64,000 nucleotides of DNA from Longimicrobium sp. (GCF_035474595.1 NZ_DATIND010000064.1:1-64000), one strand, 5' to 3'; counted from the stretch's first letter, positions 41,315-50,640 are shown. Notes: generated from the sequence alone by a model not told the origin. Program-made: numbers and translations.

Positions 41315-41758
41315 ATGAAGCTCGTACCGACCCTCCGCGCCCTGGCCGGCGCGCTCTCCCTCGCCGCGCTGGCGGCGTGCTCCGACGCCACCGGCGGCAA
41401 CCGCGTGCCGGTGTCGTTCAACAACATCGGCGTTCCCCTGGCGGGGACGCCCCCGTTCACCGCGGGGAGCAGCGCGTCCGGCACCGTGACCATCTACGGC
41501 ACCTACACCTACGGCGGCTGCGACTCGCCGAAGCCCACCGCGCGCGTGGACGGCGGCGACCTGGTGTTCCGCCTGGAGCTGAAGCACGACACCGAGCACG
41601 CCTGTCCCGGCTTCATCGCCGTCTCGGGCTACCGCGCGGACATCTCCGGCCTGGCGCCGGGCACCTACCACGTGCGCGTGGAGCACGCCGGCATGGCCGC
41701 CGCCGGCGAGCCCATCGGCGACGGCGTGCGGCTGGAGCAGGACGTGACCGTGCAGTAG
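41315..41758 (+). CDS. Small lipoprotein with a single Cys pair
   Basis: This 147-residue protein has a lipoprotein signal with lipobox ALAAC. The mature part looks like a small beta-sandwich (TVTIYGTYTYGGC, YRADISGLAPGTYHVRVEHAG) with a Cys pair (YGGC and HAC). No family was recognised. It follows the barrel genes by 45 bases and may belong to the same surface group. Confidence 0.75.
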   Translation: MKLVPTLRALAGALSLAALAACSDATGGNRVPVSFNNIGVPLAGTPPFTAGSSASGTVTIYGTYTYGGCDSPKPTARVDGGDLVFRLELKHDTEHACPGFIAVSGYRADISGLAPGTYHVRVEHAGMAAAGEPIGDGVRLEQDVTVQ

Positions 41759-41830
41759 GCGCCGACCGGATCGCGAACGATGAAGCCCCTGGCCGGATTT
41801 CCGGAGCGGGGGCTTCGTCACGATGTGGGA

Positions 41831-41928
41831 GATCGACCGTGCGATCCGGCAGCGCACGTGCGACCTCGCCTGTAGATCCTTCGGCCTGCGACCGCTCGTG
41901 TGGGAGGCAACGATGGTGTGGCCGGCCC
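41831..41928 (-). repeat. Dispersed repeat B, copy 3 (inverted)
   Basis: GCACGTGCGACCTCGCCTGTAGATCCTTCGGCCTGCG is the reverse complement of the distal part of repeat B. It abuts repeat A copy 3. Confidence 0.75.
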
Positions 41929-41934
41929 GGATGG

Positions 41935-42120
41935 AAAGTTCCTGGCGCAGTCAGTCACCGGCGACTGAAGTCGCAGCAACAACTACGGGAAGCCTCGCAA
42001 ACTGCGCGAGGCTGATCCGCTCACTCCGCGGCCCCGGTGCTCACGACCGATCTCCTTTCATCCTCCATGGTCGCGTGAGTGCGGTGTTCGACTCGGGATG
42101 ACGTCTCTCTGTGCGTTTGC
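41935..42120 (+). repeat. Dispersed repeat A, copy 3 (extended)
   Basis: The core is CACCGGCGACTGAAGTCGCAGC..GCGGCC, and an extension GGATGAC..TCG matches the far ends of copies 4 and 5, which are inverted. Together with B3 it fills the 390-base gap up to the SDR gene. Confidence 0.8.
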
Positions 42121-42148
42121 AATGCACGGGTGATTGCAAGATCCGGCA

Positions 42149-42880
42149 TCAGCTGCGGCCGTAGACGGGGACGGCGGCGCCGTTGACGGGGGCGGACTCG
42201 GGGGAGGCGAGGAAGAGGACCACGCGCGCGATCTCCTCCGGCGGCGTCCACTTCGAGGCGTCGGCGTCCGGCATGGAGCGGCGGTTGGCGGGGGTGTCGA
42301 TGGTGCCGGGGAGCACGGCGTTGGCGCGGACGCCCCGGTCGCGGTACTCCTCGGCGATCGTCTCGGCCAGGACGATGAGCCCCGCCTTGCTGACCGCGTA
42401 CGCGCCGTTCCCCGCGCGCTGCTCGCGCGCCGCGCGCGAGGCCACGAACACGATCGACCCGCCGCCGCCGTCCGCCATCCGCGGGATGGCGGCGTTCGCG
42501 AGCAGGAAGCCGCTGGTGAGGTTCACCGACATCATCGCCTCCCACACGCCCAGCGAGGTATCCCCCACCTTCGCGCCGCCGTGCCACGCGCCCATCACGT
42601 GCGCCACGGCGTCCAGTCTCCCGCCCCACTGGGTCGTCTGGCGGATGGCCGAGTCGGCGCCGCGCTCGGTGGTCAGGTCCAGCATGCAGGTGGACACGCG
42701 CCCGGCGTACGCGGACTTCAGCTCGTCCAGCGCGTCCTTGCGGTCGGTGTGGTGCAGCGCCACCGAGACGCGCCACCCCGCCTCCAGGAACACGCGGGTG
42801 ACGGCGCGCCCCAGGTTTCCCGCGCCGCCGGAGATGAAGGCGACGGGCCCGCCCGCCGCCTCAGCGCCGTTCTTCGCCAT
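42149..42880 (-). CDS. Short-chain dehydrogenase/reductase
   Basis: This 243-residue Rossmann enzyme has the nucleotide motif ISGGAGNLGRAVTR, an active Ser in IVFVASRAA, and the YxxxK pair in AYAVSKAG, so it looks active. The usual TGxxxGxG is SGGAGNLG here. The substrate is unknown. The ATG overlaps the 3' end of malQ by 20 bases, so they are likely cotranscribed. Confidence 0.88.
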   Translation of the reverse strand: MAKNGAEAAGGPVAFISGGAGNLGRAVTRVFLEAGWRVSVALHHTDRKDALDELKSAYAGRVSTCMLDLTTERGADSAIRQTTQWGGRLDAVAHVMGAWHGGAKVGDTSLGVWEAMMSVNLTSGFLLANAAIPRMADGGGGSIVFVASRAAREQRAGNGAYAVSKAGLIVLAETIAEEYRDRGVRANAVLPGTIDTPANRRSMPDADASKWTPPEEIARVVLFLASPESAPVNGAAVPVYGRS

Positions 42881-44378
42881 GCAGCCTCCCGGTTCGCGCG
42901 GTGATCTCGCGCAGCCGCGACGCCCGCTCGCGCGTCAGCGACCCGTCGCGGAAGCGCCACTGCCAGTCGCCGCTCACCGACCCCGGCGTGTTCATCCGCC
43001 CCTCGCTTCCCAGCCCCAGCACGTCCTGCAGCGGGATCACCGCCAGGTCGGACCGCGACCCCAGCACCACCTCGATCATCCGCCACCCCACCTCGGCCGG
43101 GTGCGCGTCCCCCGCCAGCTCCGCCAGCGCGGCCCGCTCGCCGGCGCCCGCCTCGTCGTGCCACCATCCCAGCGCGGTGTTGTTGTCGTGCGTCCCCGTG
43201 TACGCAACGCACTCGCGCGGGTAGTTGCGGGGGAGATGGGGATTCTCCGGATCGTCCTGGCCGAAGGCGAACTGGAGGACGCGCATCCCGGGAAAGCCCA
43301 GCTCGTCGCGCAGCCGCTCGACCTCGGGGGTGATGATCCCCAGGTCCTCGGCGATGAGCGGAAGCGGCCCCAGCTCGCGCTCCACCGCGGCGAACAGGCG
43401 CGTTCCCGGGCCGGGCATCCAGCGGCCGTGCAGCGCCGTCGCCTCGTCGGCCGGCACCTCCCAGTAGCTCTCGAAGCCGCGGAAGTGGTCGATGCGCGCG
43501 ATGTCCACCATCTCCAGCGTGCGCCGGAAGCGCGCCGTCCACCAGCCGTAGCCCTGGCGCTCCAGCACGTCCCAGCGGTAGAGCGGGTTCCCCCAGCGCT
43601 GCCCGGTGGAGCTGAAGTAGTCGGGCGGCACCCCGCTGACCACGGTGGGATGGCCGCCCTCGTCCAGCGCGAAGATCTCCGGGTGCGCCCACACGTCGGC
43701 GCTGTCGTGGGCCACGAAGATGGGGATGTCGCCCACCACGAAGATGCCGCGCGAGGCGGCGTAGCGGCGCAGCTCGCCCCACTGCCGGTCGAACAGGAAC
43801 TGCGCCAGCGCGTGCCGCTCGATCTCTCCCGCCAGCTCCCCGGATGCCGCGGCGAGCGCGCCGGCGTCCCGGCGCCGCAGCGGCTCCGGCCACGCGGTCC
43901 ACGGCGCGCCGTGCACGTCGCGAAGCGCGCGGAAGAGCGTCCAGTCGTCCAGCCACCCGCGCTGCCGCTCGCGGTACTCGGCGAACCCCGCGCGCAGCCC
44001 CGGCGACGCGGAGGCGCGGAAGGCGGCGTGCGCGCGGCGCAGCAGCCCGTCCTTCCACCGCGCCGCGCCCGCGAAGTCCGCCCGCGCGGGGTCGAACGCC
44101 GGGGCGCGCGCCTCGTCCTCGTCCAGCAGCGCGTCCTCCACCAGCAGGTCGGCGGAAAGAAGGGTGACGTTCCCCGCGAAGGCGGAAAGGCCGTTGTAGG
44201 GCGAGCCGCTCTCGCCCACGGCCACCAGCGGGAGGATCTGCCAGAGCGTCTGCCCGGCCAGGGCCAGCCAGTCCACGAAGCGGTACGCGTGCGCGCCCAG
44301 GTCGCCCGTCCCCTCGCCGGGAAGCGAGGTGGGGTGCAGCAGGACGCCGCTGCGGCGCTCGCCCGTGACCCTCACCAC
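42861..44378 (-). CDS. malQ: 4-alpha-glucanotransferase (amylomaltase)
   Basis: This 505-residue GH77 enzyme transfers maltooligosaccharide segments in glycogen/maltodextrin metabolism. Family signatures are GVLLHPTSLPGEGTGDLG, the SPYNGLSAFAGN start of the substrate site, DIPIFVAHDSADVWAHPE, ARIDHFRGFESYWEVPA (with nucleophile Asp in RIDHFRG), LIAEDLGIITPEV (acid/base Glu) and GTHDNNTALGWW. The start is GTG 44378, with a second in-frame GTG one codon later. It is coupled to the SDR gene. Confidence 0.95.
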   Translation of the reverse strand: MVRVTGERRSGVLLHPTSLPGEGTGDLGAHAYRFVDWLALAGQTLWQILPLVAVGESGSPYNGLSAFAGNVTLLSADLLVEDALLDEDEARAPAFDPARADFAGAARWKDGLLRRAHAAFRASASPGLRAGFAEYRERQRGWLDDWTLFRALRDVHGAPWTAWPEPLRRRDAGALAAASGELAGEIERHALAQFLFDRQWGELRRYAASRGIFVVGDIPIFVAHDSADVWAHPEIFALDEGGHPTVVSGVPPDYFSSTGQRWGNPLYRWDVLERQGYGWWTARFRRTLEMVDIARIDHFRGFESYWEVPADEATALHGRWMPGPGTRLFAAVERELGPLPLIAEDLGIITPEVERLRDELGFPGMRVLQFAFGQDDPENPHLPRNYPRECVAYTGTHDNNTALGWWHDEAGAGERAALAELAGDAHPAEVGWRMIEVVLGSRSDLAVIPLQDVLGLGSEGRMNTPGSVSGDWQWRFRDGSLTRERASRLREITARTGRLHGEERR

Positions 44379-44765
44379 GGCGCGGCCCGCGGGAGACGTA
44401 AGGCAGGGAGGGAGATGGAGATACCGGCGCGTCGGGGCATCGTCGCTGGACGGAGTGGTCGGGCGCGTGGGGCCGCGTCGCGGGCGATCGGGAGCGGACG
44501 TCCGCGGCGGGGAACGGGGCGCGTGACCGTTGCAGAATCCGCGCCCGCCGCGGGGCTCCGTCCCGCCTCGCCGCGCGACGGAGTGCCGCGGGGCGAGCCA
44601 TGCTACGCCGCCGCTCCGCGCGCGTCCAGCCCCCGCCGGAAGGCCGCGGCGGACGGCTGTTTTCGCCCATCTTCCCGCCTCTCCAGTAAGCTGGCATGCA
44701 GCTTGTACTTGGGTCGCTCGGATGCGGGCGGGGGCCCGCGCTCAGGACGGATTCCCGGGATTGGG
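44379..44765. other. Divergent intergenic region between malQ and a histidine kinase
   Basis: This 387-base region has no confident gene. It contains AAGCTGGCATGCAGCTT (44688-44704), a 6-bp inverted repeat that could be an operator for the kinase, ahead of ATG 44766. Confidence 0.4.
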
Positions 44766-46514
44766 ATGAACGGCGGAACGGCACCCGGCGCGGCGGCGAA
44801 CGGACACGGCAACGGCCGGAGGGACGCGCGGCTCCCCGGAGAGGGCGAGGGCTCCGCGCCGGGGTCGCGCGGCGCGGGCGCGACTCCCTACCACCTGCTG
44901 GTGGAGCGCGTCCACGACTACGCCATCTCGCTGATGGACCCGCACGGCGTGATCACGCACTGGGGCGAGGGCGCCGTGCGGATGGCCGAGTACACCCCCG
45001 CCGAGGTGGTGGGCCAGCCGCTGGGCTTTCTCTACCCCGCCGGCGGCGCCGAGGACGGGAACCCCGACGGGCACCTGCGCTACGCCGCCGAGCACGGCGA
45101 GTACATCGGCGAGGGCACGCGCACCGCCCGCGACCGCGGCCCCTTCCCGGCGCGCGTGGTGCTCACCGCGCTCCACCGCGACGGCGAGCTGTTCGGCTTC
45201 AGCATGGTGGTGCAGGACCTCTCCCGCCTGCGCGCGGTGGAGGAGCAGCTGCGGCAGGCGCTGCGCGCGGCCGAGTCGGCCAACGTGGAGAAGAGCCGCT
45301 TCCTGGCCACCATGTCGCACGAGATCCGCACCCCCATCAACGCCATCCTGGGCTACGCCGACCTGCTGGACCTGGAGGTGCAGGGGCCGATGACCGAGGG
45401 CCAGCGCCAGTACCTGGAGCGCGTCCGCGCCAGCGGACGGCACCTGCTGGCGCTGGTGGAGGACGTGCTGGACTTCGCGCGGGTGGAGGCGGGGCGGCTG
45501 GCGGTGGCGCCGGCGCGGGCCTCGCTGGCGCGCACCGCCGAGGCGGCCATCGGGCTGCTGCGCCCGCAGGCCGAGGCGCAGGGGCTGCGGCTGGAGCTGG
45601 AGTGCGCCGACGAGGTGGAGTACTGGGGCGACGACACCCGGGTGCAGCAGATCCTGGTGAACCTGCTGGGCAATGCCATCAAGTTCACCGATGCGGGGGG
45701 GAGCATCCGGCTCTGCTGCGAGTGCGCCGAGCCCGACCGCGACGCCGAGCTGCACGGCCCCGGTCCGTGGACCTGCGCGCGGGTGGAGGACACCGGGATC
45801 GGCATCCCCGCGGACCGGCTGGGCGCCGTCTTCGAGCCCTTCGTGCAGGTGGACAACGCGCTCACCCGCGCGCACCAGGGAAGCGGGCTCGGCCTCGCCA
45901 TCTCCCGGCGCCTGGCGCGGCTGATGGGCGGCGACCTGACGGTGCGCAGCCGCGCGGGAAAGGGCTCCGTCTTCTCGCTCTGGCTTCCCGCCGGCGCGCC
46001 GCAGCCGCAGGCGGGCGACGGGACCGTGTCGCGCGGGCAGGGGTCGCTCACCCCGGTCGCGCAGCACCTGGCCACCTCGGCCGCGGGCGTCGTGCGCGGC
46101 TACGCCGAGCGGTTGCGCGTGGACCCGGGCACGCCCAGCGCCCGCCGCCACACCCGCTCGGAGCTGGAGGACCACCTGGTCACGCTGGTGACGGACCTGG
46201 CGCAGGTGCTGGTGGTGCTGGAGGAAGACGGGGACGACGCGCGGGGGATCGCGAAGGACGCCGACGACGTGCAGCGGCTGCTGGCCATCCGCCACGGCCG
46301 CCAGCGCTGCCGCCTGGGATGGAGCGAGGCCGAGGTGCGGCGCGAGTACGAGATCCTGGGCGAGGAGATCGAGACGTCGCTGAACGCCGCCCGCGACGTG
46401 GCCGCCAGCCGCGCGGTCGACGAGGCGCTCCCCGTCGTCCGCCGCCTGCTGAACCGCGCCGTGAGCCTCTCCATCGGCGCCTACCGCGAGGACTCGCAGC
46501 CGTCGGCCAACTGA
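44766..46514 (+). CDS. PAS-domain sensor histidine kinase with an extra C-terminal helical domain
   Basis: This 582-residue protein has a PAS fold at about residues 40-160 (VHDYAISLMDPHGVITHWG...). The HisKA phospho-acceptor is His185 (TMSHEIRTPINAILGYADL), followed by HATPase boxes N (NLLGNAIKFTD), G1 (EDTGIGIP) and G2 (GSGLGLAIS). A C-terminal helical domain follows at about 460-575. This tail (LEDHLVTLVTDLAQVL... RLGWSEAEVRREYEILGEEI) resembles RsbRD-like helical domains and is shared with the kinase at 50926. There is no membrane span and no adjacent regulator. Confidence 0.92.
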   Translation: MNGGTAPGAAANGHGNGRRDARLPGEGEGSAPGSRGAGATPYHLLVERVHDYAISLMDPHGVITHWGEGAVRMAEYTPAEVVGQPLGFLYPAGGAEDGNPDGHLRYAAEHGEYIGEGTRTARDRGPFPARVVLTALHRDGELFGFSMVVQDLSRLRAVEEQLRQALRAAESANVEKSRFLATMSHEIRTPINAILGYADLLDLEVQGPMTEGQRQYLERVRASGRHLLALVEDVLDFARVEAGRLAVAPARASLARTAEAAIGLLRPQAEAQGLRLELECADEVEYWGDDTRVQQILVNLLGNAIKFTDAGGSIRLCCECAEPDRDAELHGPGPWTCARVEDTGIGIPADRLGAVFEPFVQVDNALTRAHQGSGLGLAISRRLARLMGGDLTVRSRAGKGSVFSLWLPAGAPQPQAGDGTVSRGQGSLTPVAQHLATSAAGVVRGYAERLRVDPGTPSARRHTRSELEDHLVTLVTDLAQVLVVLEEDGDDARGIAKDADDVQRLLAIRHGRQRCRLGWSEAEVRREYEILGEEIETSLNAARDVAASRAVDEALPVVRRLLNRAVSLSIGAYREDSQPSAN

Positions 46515-46523
46515 AAAGCCGAA

Positions 46524-46602
46524 TCACACGGAGGGAACGGAGGGAACGGAGGGAACGGAGAAACTCATCTCGGGGTGAGTTCTCCGTTCCCTCTGCGTGA
46601 TC
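46524..46602. repeat. CACACGGAG(GGAACGGAG) inverted minisatellite (family G)
   Basis: Three GGAACGGAG units lie on the left, with a mirrored CTCCGTTCCCTCTGCGTGATCC on the right. It lies between the kinase stop and UPF0158, forming a long hairpin between two convergent genes. Confidence 0.75.
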
Positions 46603-46609
46603 CTGCGGT

Positions 46610-47074
46610 TCAGGATTTCTCGGCGGAGCGGTCGACGTACGGCACCAGCTCGGCGTCGATCCCCTCGCTGCGCAGCCACGCGAGCGCGTCCTCGCGGAGG
46701 CGTTCGGACTGGTACGCGAACCATTTCTCCCGGACCTCCGGGAAGCCGGCAAGCGCGTCCTTGAACGAGCGGAACGGGTGCCGGCGGTCGAGCGCGTCGA
46801 GGAGCGCGCCGCGGACCCGCGCGTCGTCCTGCATGCTCGCGAAGTCCTCCATCACCCGGAACCCCTCGTGCGACGACAGCGAAGGGATGGCGAGGTAGCG
46901 GTCGTCCTCGTCCGCGGCGATCGCCGCGCGGATCTCCTCCTCTTCCTCGAGCTCATCGTCGTCGTCCAGCCCGATCACGACGCCGGTCTCGCGGTCGAGG
47001 TACCAGCGCATCATCCCGTCGCCGCTGTCCATCGCCATCTCGAGCTCGACCCAGTCGATCCGGATCTTCGCCAT
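46610..47074 (-). CDS. UPF0158 family protein
   Basis: This 154-residue acidic protein begins MAKIRIDWVELEMAMDSGD. An extended acidic stretch (DDDDELEEEEE) and a compact helical domain (VRGALLDALDRRHPFRSFKDALAGFPEVREKWF) follow. The latter segment with the conserved FRSFKDAL is the UPF0158 signature. The function is not known. It lies 5 bases after the asparaginase stop and is likely cotranscribed. Confidence 0.85.
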   Translation of the reverse strand: MAKIRIDWVELEMAMDSGDGMMRWYLDRETGVVIGLDDDDELEEEEEIRAAIAADEDDRYLAIPSLSSHEGFRVMEDFASMQDDARVRGALLDALDRRHPFRSFKDALAGFPEVREKWFAYQSERLREDALAWLRSEGIDAELVPYVDRSAEKS

Positions 47075-47079
47075 CTCCC

Positions 47080-48084
47080 CTACTCCTCGTATCGGCCCGC
47101 CTCCACGGTGTCGCGGATGCGCTGCACGTCGCGGCCGTGCACGCCCAGCGCCAGGATCAGCTCGATGCGCGCCTGCTGCCCGGTGAGGTGGTCGGCGAAG
47201 ATGCACCCCATCTCCCGCAGCTGGTGGCCGCCACCCTCGTACGCGTAGGTATCCAGCACCCGCCCGCGCGAGGACCGCGTGGCGACGACGACGGGCTTCT
47301 CCGCGTCCATCCAGCGGCGGATGCCGGGGAGGACGGCGGGGGGAACGTTGCCGCGCCCCATCGCCTCCAGCACGATGGCGTTGGCGCCGCTGTCCAGGCT
47401 GGCCTCCACCAGCCGCGCGTCGGCCCCGGCGACGATCTTGATCAGGTCCACGGGCACGACGGGGTGCCGCGGCGCCAGCGTGGGGCGGCGGCGACTCTCG
47501 CGGTAGAAGAGGGCGCGCCCGGTGTCGGTGATCCCCAGCGGCCCCCAGTTGGGCGAGCGGAAGGTGCCCGCCTGCTCGGTGTGCGTCTTCACCACCTCGG
47601 CGCCCTGCACGATCTCCTCGTCCATCACCACCATCGTCCCGCGCCCGCGCGCCTCGGGGGCGGCGGCCACCTCGGTGGCGCTCATCAGGTTGGCCGGCCC
47701 GTCCCACGACAGCTCCGACGAATTGCGCATCGCGCCGGTGATGACCACCGGGATCTCGGCCGGGAGCGAGCGGTCCAGCAGGTACGCCGTCTCCTCGATG
47801 GTGTCGGTGCCGTGGGTGACGACCACGCCCTCCACGCCCTGCGCGAAGGCGTCCAGGATCGCCGCGCGCAGCTCCCACATCCGCTCGATGGTCATGTGCG
47901 GCCCGGGGAAGCGCCCGAACTCGCGCACCTCCAGCTGGGCCACGTGCTCGATCCCCGGCACCGCCTCCACGATCTCCTGCCCGGTGAGCTGGGGGACGGC
48001 GCCGCCGGCCTCGGCGCTCCTGCGCATGGAGATGGTGCCGCCGGTGGCCAGCAGCAGGATGCGGGGAAGGGCGCGCTCAGCCAC
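47080..48084 (-). CDS. L-asparaginase
   Basis: This 334-residue enzyme hydrolyses Asn (and often Gln) to Asp and ammonia. Both catalytic threonine motifs are intact: LATGGTISM near the N-terminus and VVTHGTDTIEETAYLL. There is no signal peptide, so it is the cytoplasmic type. The start is GTG 48084, overlapping the preceding SDR stop by 8 bases. The operon reads ferritin-like, SDR, asparaginase, UPF0158. Confidence 0.93.
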   Translation of the reverse strand: MAERALPRILLLATGGTISMRRSAEAGGAVPQLTGQEIVEAVPGIEHVAQLEVREFGRFPGPHMTIERMWELRAAILDAFAQGVEGVVVTHGTDTIEETAYLLDRSLPAEIPVVITGAMRNSSELSWDGPANLMSATEVAAAPEARGRGTMVVMDEEIVQGAEVVKTHTEQAGTFRSPNWGPLGITDTGRALFYRESRRRPTLAPRHPVVPVDLIKIVAGADARLVEASLDSGANAIVLEAMGRGNVPPAVLPGIRRWMDAEKPVVVATRSSRGRVLDTYAYEGGGHQLREMGCIFADHLTGQQARIELILALGVHGRDVQRIRDTVEAGRYEE

Positions 48085-48844
48085 AGAGCACGCTCCCGCC
48101 GTTCACGTTCAGCACCTCGCCGGTCAAGTGCCGCGCCAGCGCCGAGCAGAGGAACACGATCGGCCCCGCCACGTCCTCGGCGCTCGCCACGCGCCCCAGC
48201 GGGATCGACGCCTCGATGCGCGCGCGGCCGGCGGCCATGGGCTTCTCGACCATCTCCGTGTCGGTCCACCCTGGCGCCACGCAGTTCACCGTGATCCCCC
48301 GCGGCGCCAGCTCCACGGCCACCGACTTGGTCAGGGAGATGACGGCGCCCTTCACCGCGCCGTAGTCCGCGTGGAAGGCCTCGCCCCGCTGCCCGGCGGT
48401 GGACGAGACCAGGACGATGCGCCCGTGGGGGGTGACGAAGCGCGCCGCCAGCCGCACGGTGTGGAAGATGGAGTCCAGGTTCTGCGCCACCGTGCGCCGC
48501 CACTGCTCGTCGGTCATGTCGGCGATGGAAACCTCGTCGGGCACCCACACCCCGGCGTTCCCCACGAAGATGTCGATCCCCCCGAACTCCACCAGCGCGC
48601 GCTCGAAGAGCAGCTCCGCGCCCCACGGGGTGGAGATGTCGCCCGCCTGCGCGTAGGCCCGCCGCCCCAGCGCGCGGATCTCGGCGGCCGCGGCCTCGGC
48701 GTCGGCCTCGCGGCTCAGGAAGCCCACGCCCACGTCGGCGCCGGCCTGCGCCAGCATCAGCGCGGCGGCGCGCCCCACCCCGCGCGAGGCGCCGCTCACC
48801 ACGGCGCGCTTTCCCGTCAGTCCCAGGCTCAGGCCGGCGTCCAC
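48077..48844 (-). CDS. 3-oxoacyl-[ACP]-reductase-like short-chain dehydrogenase
   Basis: This 255-residue SDR has the dinucleotide motif VVSGASRGVGRAAALML, active Ser in VLVSSTAGQ, and YxxxK in DYGAVKGAV. It has a FabG-like end (IPLGRVASAEDVAGPIVFLCS... GEVLNVNGGSVLCG). It could act in fatty-acid or polyketide reduction or on another alcohol. GTG 48844 is used because the longer frame upstream overlaps the ferritin-like gene fully. Confidence 0.88.
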   Translation of the reverse strand: MDAGLSLGLTGKRAVVSGASRGVGRAAALMLAQAGADVGVGFLSREADAEAAAAEIRALGRRAYAQAGDISTPWGAELLFERALVEFGGIDIFVGNAGVWVPDEVSIADMTDEQWRRTVAQNLDSIFHTVRLAARFVTPHGRIVLVSSTAGQRGEAFHADYGAVKGAVISLTKSVAVELAPRGITVNCVAPGWTDTEMVEKPMAAGRARIEASIPLGRVASAEDVAGPIVFLCSALARHLTGEVLNVNGGSVLCG

Positions 48845-49236
48845 TTGCCCCCCAGCTCCGCGGCGTGGTGCCGCTCGGTGTGCAGGATCTCGCGCAGCAG
48901 CGATTCCGTCTGCGCGTCGTAGCCGCGCGCCAGCAGCGCCTCGTAGCGGGCCACCTCGGCGCGTTCGCGCAGCCGGGCCTCGATCTCCCACCCGTCCAGC
49001 CCCAGCGCGGCCGTCGTCACCCGGGCCAGGTCGCGCGGCGCGGCGCCCATCTCCATCAGCCGCGCGGTGAGCCGCGAGAGGTGGTGCTGCTCGTCGGCGT
49101 GCAGCTCGTTGAAGCGCTCGCCGAGCGCCGCGTCGCCGCGCTCCTCGGCGGCGGCCGCCAGCCCGCGGTAGAAGAGCGCGTGCTCCTTCTCCGCCGCCCG
49201 TGCGTCCTGCAGCGCGTCCGTCAGGTCTTCCGGCAT
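48829..49236 (-). CDS. Ferritin-like / rubrerythrin-type diiron protein
   Basis: This 135-residue four-helix protein has metal-ligand positions DARAAEKEHALFYRGL, FNELHADEQHHLSRL, ERAEVARYEALL and EILHTERHHAAELGGKW. The spacing fits a ferritin-like diiron centre. It may handle iron or peroxide, but the exact role is unclear. It heads the operon, with its 3' end overlapping the SDR start. Confidence 0.82.
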   Translation of the reverse strand: MPEDLTDALQDARAAEKEHALFYRGLAAAAEERGDAALGERFNELHADEQHHLSRLTARLMEMGAAPRDLARVTTAALGLDGWEIEARLRERAEVARYEALLARGYDAQTESLLREILHTERHHAAELGGKWTPA

Positions 49237-49327
49237 CTCGTGCGGCTTGTAAGATTATGGGGACTGGAGATTCGAGGCCGCGGAATTGTACGTCCCGCTT
49301 CCGTTCGGGACCAGAATCAATCGTCCG

Positions 49328-49543
49328 ATGAACCGCTGGGCCGTCTGCCTCTTCAACGCGGAAACCCGTGCTTCGCTGGAGATCCGGAAGCTTTATGAGG
49401 TGCTTTCCGACGCCGAAGCGGAGGGGATGGATTTCCTCCGGGTCATCGACGAGAGCGGGGAAGACTACCTGTATCCCCGCTCCCTGTTCGGTGAGGTGGA
49501 GATCACCGAAGAGATCAGCGACGCGCTTCGCCGCGCCTCGTGA
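49328..49543 (+). CDS. Small acidic protein of unknown function
   Basis: This 71-residue protein begins MNRWAVCLFNAETRASLEIRKLYEVL and continues EAEGMDFLRVIDESGEDYLYP. It looks like a compact alpha/beta protein and is acidic. I do not recognise a family. It is read away from the ferritin-like gene. Confidence 0.6.
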   Translation: MNRWAVCLFNAETRASLEIRKLYEVLSDAEAEGMDFLRVIDESGEDYLYPRSLFGEVEITEEISDALRRAS

Positions 49544-49693
49544 CGCCGGAAGAAGAATGACATCGCCGCCTTCGCCTCATCCGGCGGGGGCGGCTTTGCG
49601 TTGCGGCGAAGCGGGCATGTGGATTGCGCCCGGGAGCGCGGCTCGGGCGCCGCGGAGGGCGGGCCCGCGGAGGCTCAGCGCAAGGAGATGGAG

Positions 49694-50083
49694 ATGATCG
49701 GAAAGCGGGTTGCCACAACGCTGGCGGCGGTGGCGATGCTCGGCGCGGCGTGCTCGAAGCCGGGCGGCGGCGACTATCAGGGCGGCGGCACCGAGGGAAG
49801 CCCCAACGACACCACGGGAATGAACGGCGGGGCCACCAGCGGCAGCAACTCCAGCGCGCAGGACCCGAACCCCGGCAGCGCGCCCGCGCCCACCGGCAGC
49901 ACCGGCATCTCCCCCGCGCAGACGCAGGGCGGGGCGGCCGCGCCGGGCGCGGGCTCCGGCGTGCCGCCGGTGCAGGCGCCGCCGCCGTCGGCGACCGGGC
50001 CCAGCGACATCTCCACGCCCTCCGGCGGCGGCACCCCCGCGCACCTGGGCGGCACGCGCGACACCACCGGCAAGCGCCCCTGA
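49694..50083 (+). CDS. Small low-complexity lipoprotein
   Basis: This 129-residue protein has a lipoprotein signal (VATTLAAVAMLGAACSKP) and a Gly/Ser/Pro/Thr-rich mature part. The design is like that of the lipoprotein at 7467. AAGGAG lies 8 bases before ATG 49694; ATG 49688 is an alternative two codons upstream. A strong terminator follows. Confidence 0.75.
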   Translation: MIGKRVATTLAAVAMLGAACSKPGGGDYQGGGTEGSPNDTTGMNGGATSGSNSSAQDPNPGSAPAPTGSTGISPAQTQGGAAAPGAGSGVPPVQAPPPSATGPSDISTPSGGGTPAHLGGTRDTTGKRP

Positions 50084-50102
50084 TCCTTGCCGGAAAGTGA
50101 AG

Positions 50103-50140
50103 AGGCCGCGGGGGAGATCGATTCTCCTCCGCGGCCTTTT
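50103..50140 (+). terminator. Terminator after the lipoprotein
   Basis: A 14-bp stem with one mismatch (arms 50103-50116 and 50124-50137) is followed by TTT. Confidence 0.85.
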
Positions 50141-50223
50141 CGCATCGGCGTCCAACCCGATCCGGCAAAGAAGGCCTCTCATACCAGATCCGGAAAATGA
50201 GATGTTCCACGCCGCACCAGCCT

Positions 50224-50400
50224 GACGTCATCCTGAGTCGAACACCGCGCTGCGCGCGACCACGTTGGATGAAAGGGGCGTCCTCCGGAATCGGAACTCG
50301 CCGCCGAGCCGAACAGCCTCGCGCAGTTTGCGAGGCTTCCCGTAGTTGTTGCTGCGACTTTAGTCGCCGGTGAGGGGGCCAGCCCGCGAACTTTCCATTC
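50224..50400 (-). repeat. Dispersed repeat A, copy 4 (inverted, extended)
   Basis: It runs from GACGTCATCCTGAGTCGAACACCG to AACTTTCCATTC. The middle has GCCTCGCGCAGTTTGCGAGGC, the mirror of copy 3. It is the first element of a 420-base repeat cluster. Confidence 0.8.
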
Positions 50401-50478
50401 AGGCCGGTCACACCGTAATCAGGGTCTGAACAGTAGGTTGCAGGCCGAAGGATCTAGAGCCGCGGCAGCACGTGACTC
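50397..50478 (+). repeat. Dispersed repeat B, copy 4
   Basis: CAGGCCGGTCACACCGTAATC..GGTTGCAGGCCGAAGGATCTAGAGCC. It abuts copy 4 of repeat A. Confidence 0.7.
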
Positions 50479-50519
50479 GACGGGACGCGCTGATTCTTCC
50501 TCCGGACGCGGTATCAATA

Positions 50520-50640
50520 CCGAATTCGGGGATCGATCGTGCGACCCGGCAGCGCACGTGCGACCTCGCCTATAGATCCTTCGGCCTGCAACCGCTCGTG
50601 CGGGGCAACGACAGTGTGGCCGGCCTCAGGATGACGTCTC
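50520..50640 (-). repeat. Dispersed repeat B, copy 5 (inverted)
   Basis: GCACGTGCGACCTCGCC..AGATCCTTCGGCCTGCAACCGC..GGCCGGCCTCAGGATGACGTC, a full-length inverted copy. With the two elements before it, it makes up the gap between the lipoprotein and the 88-residue gene. Confidence 0.75.
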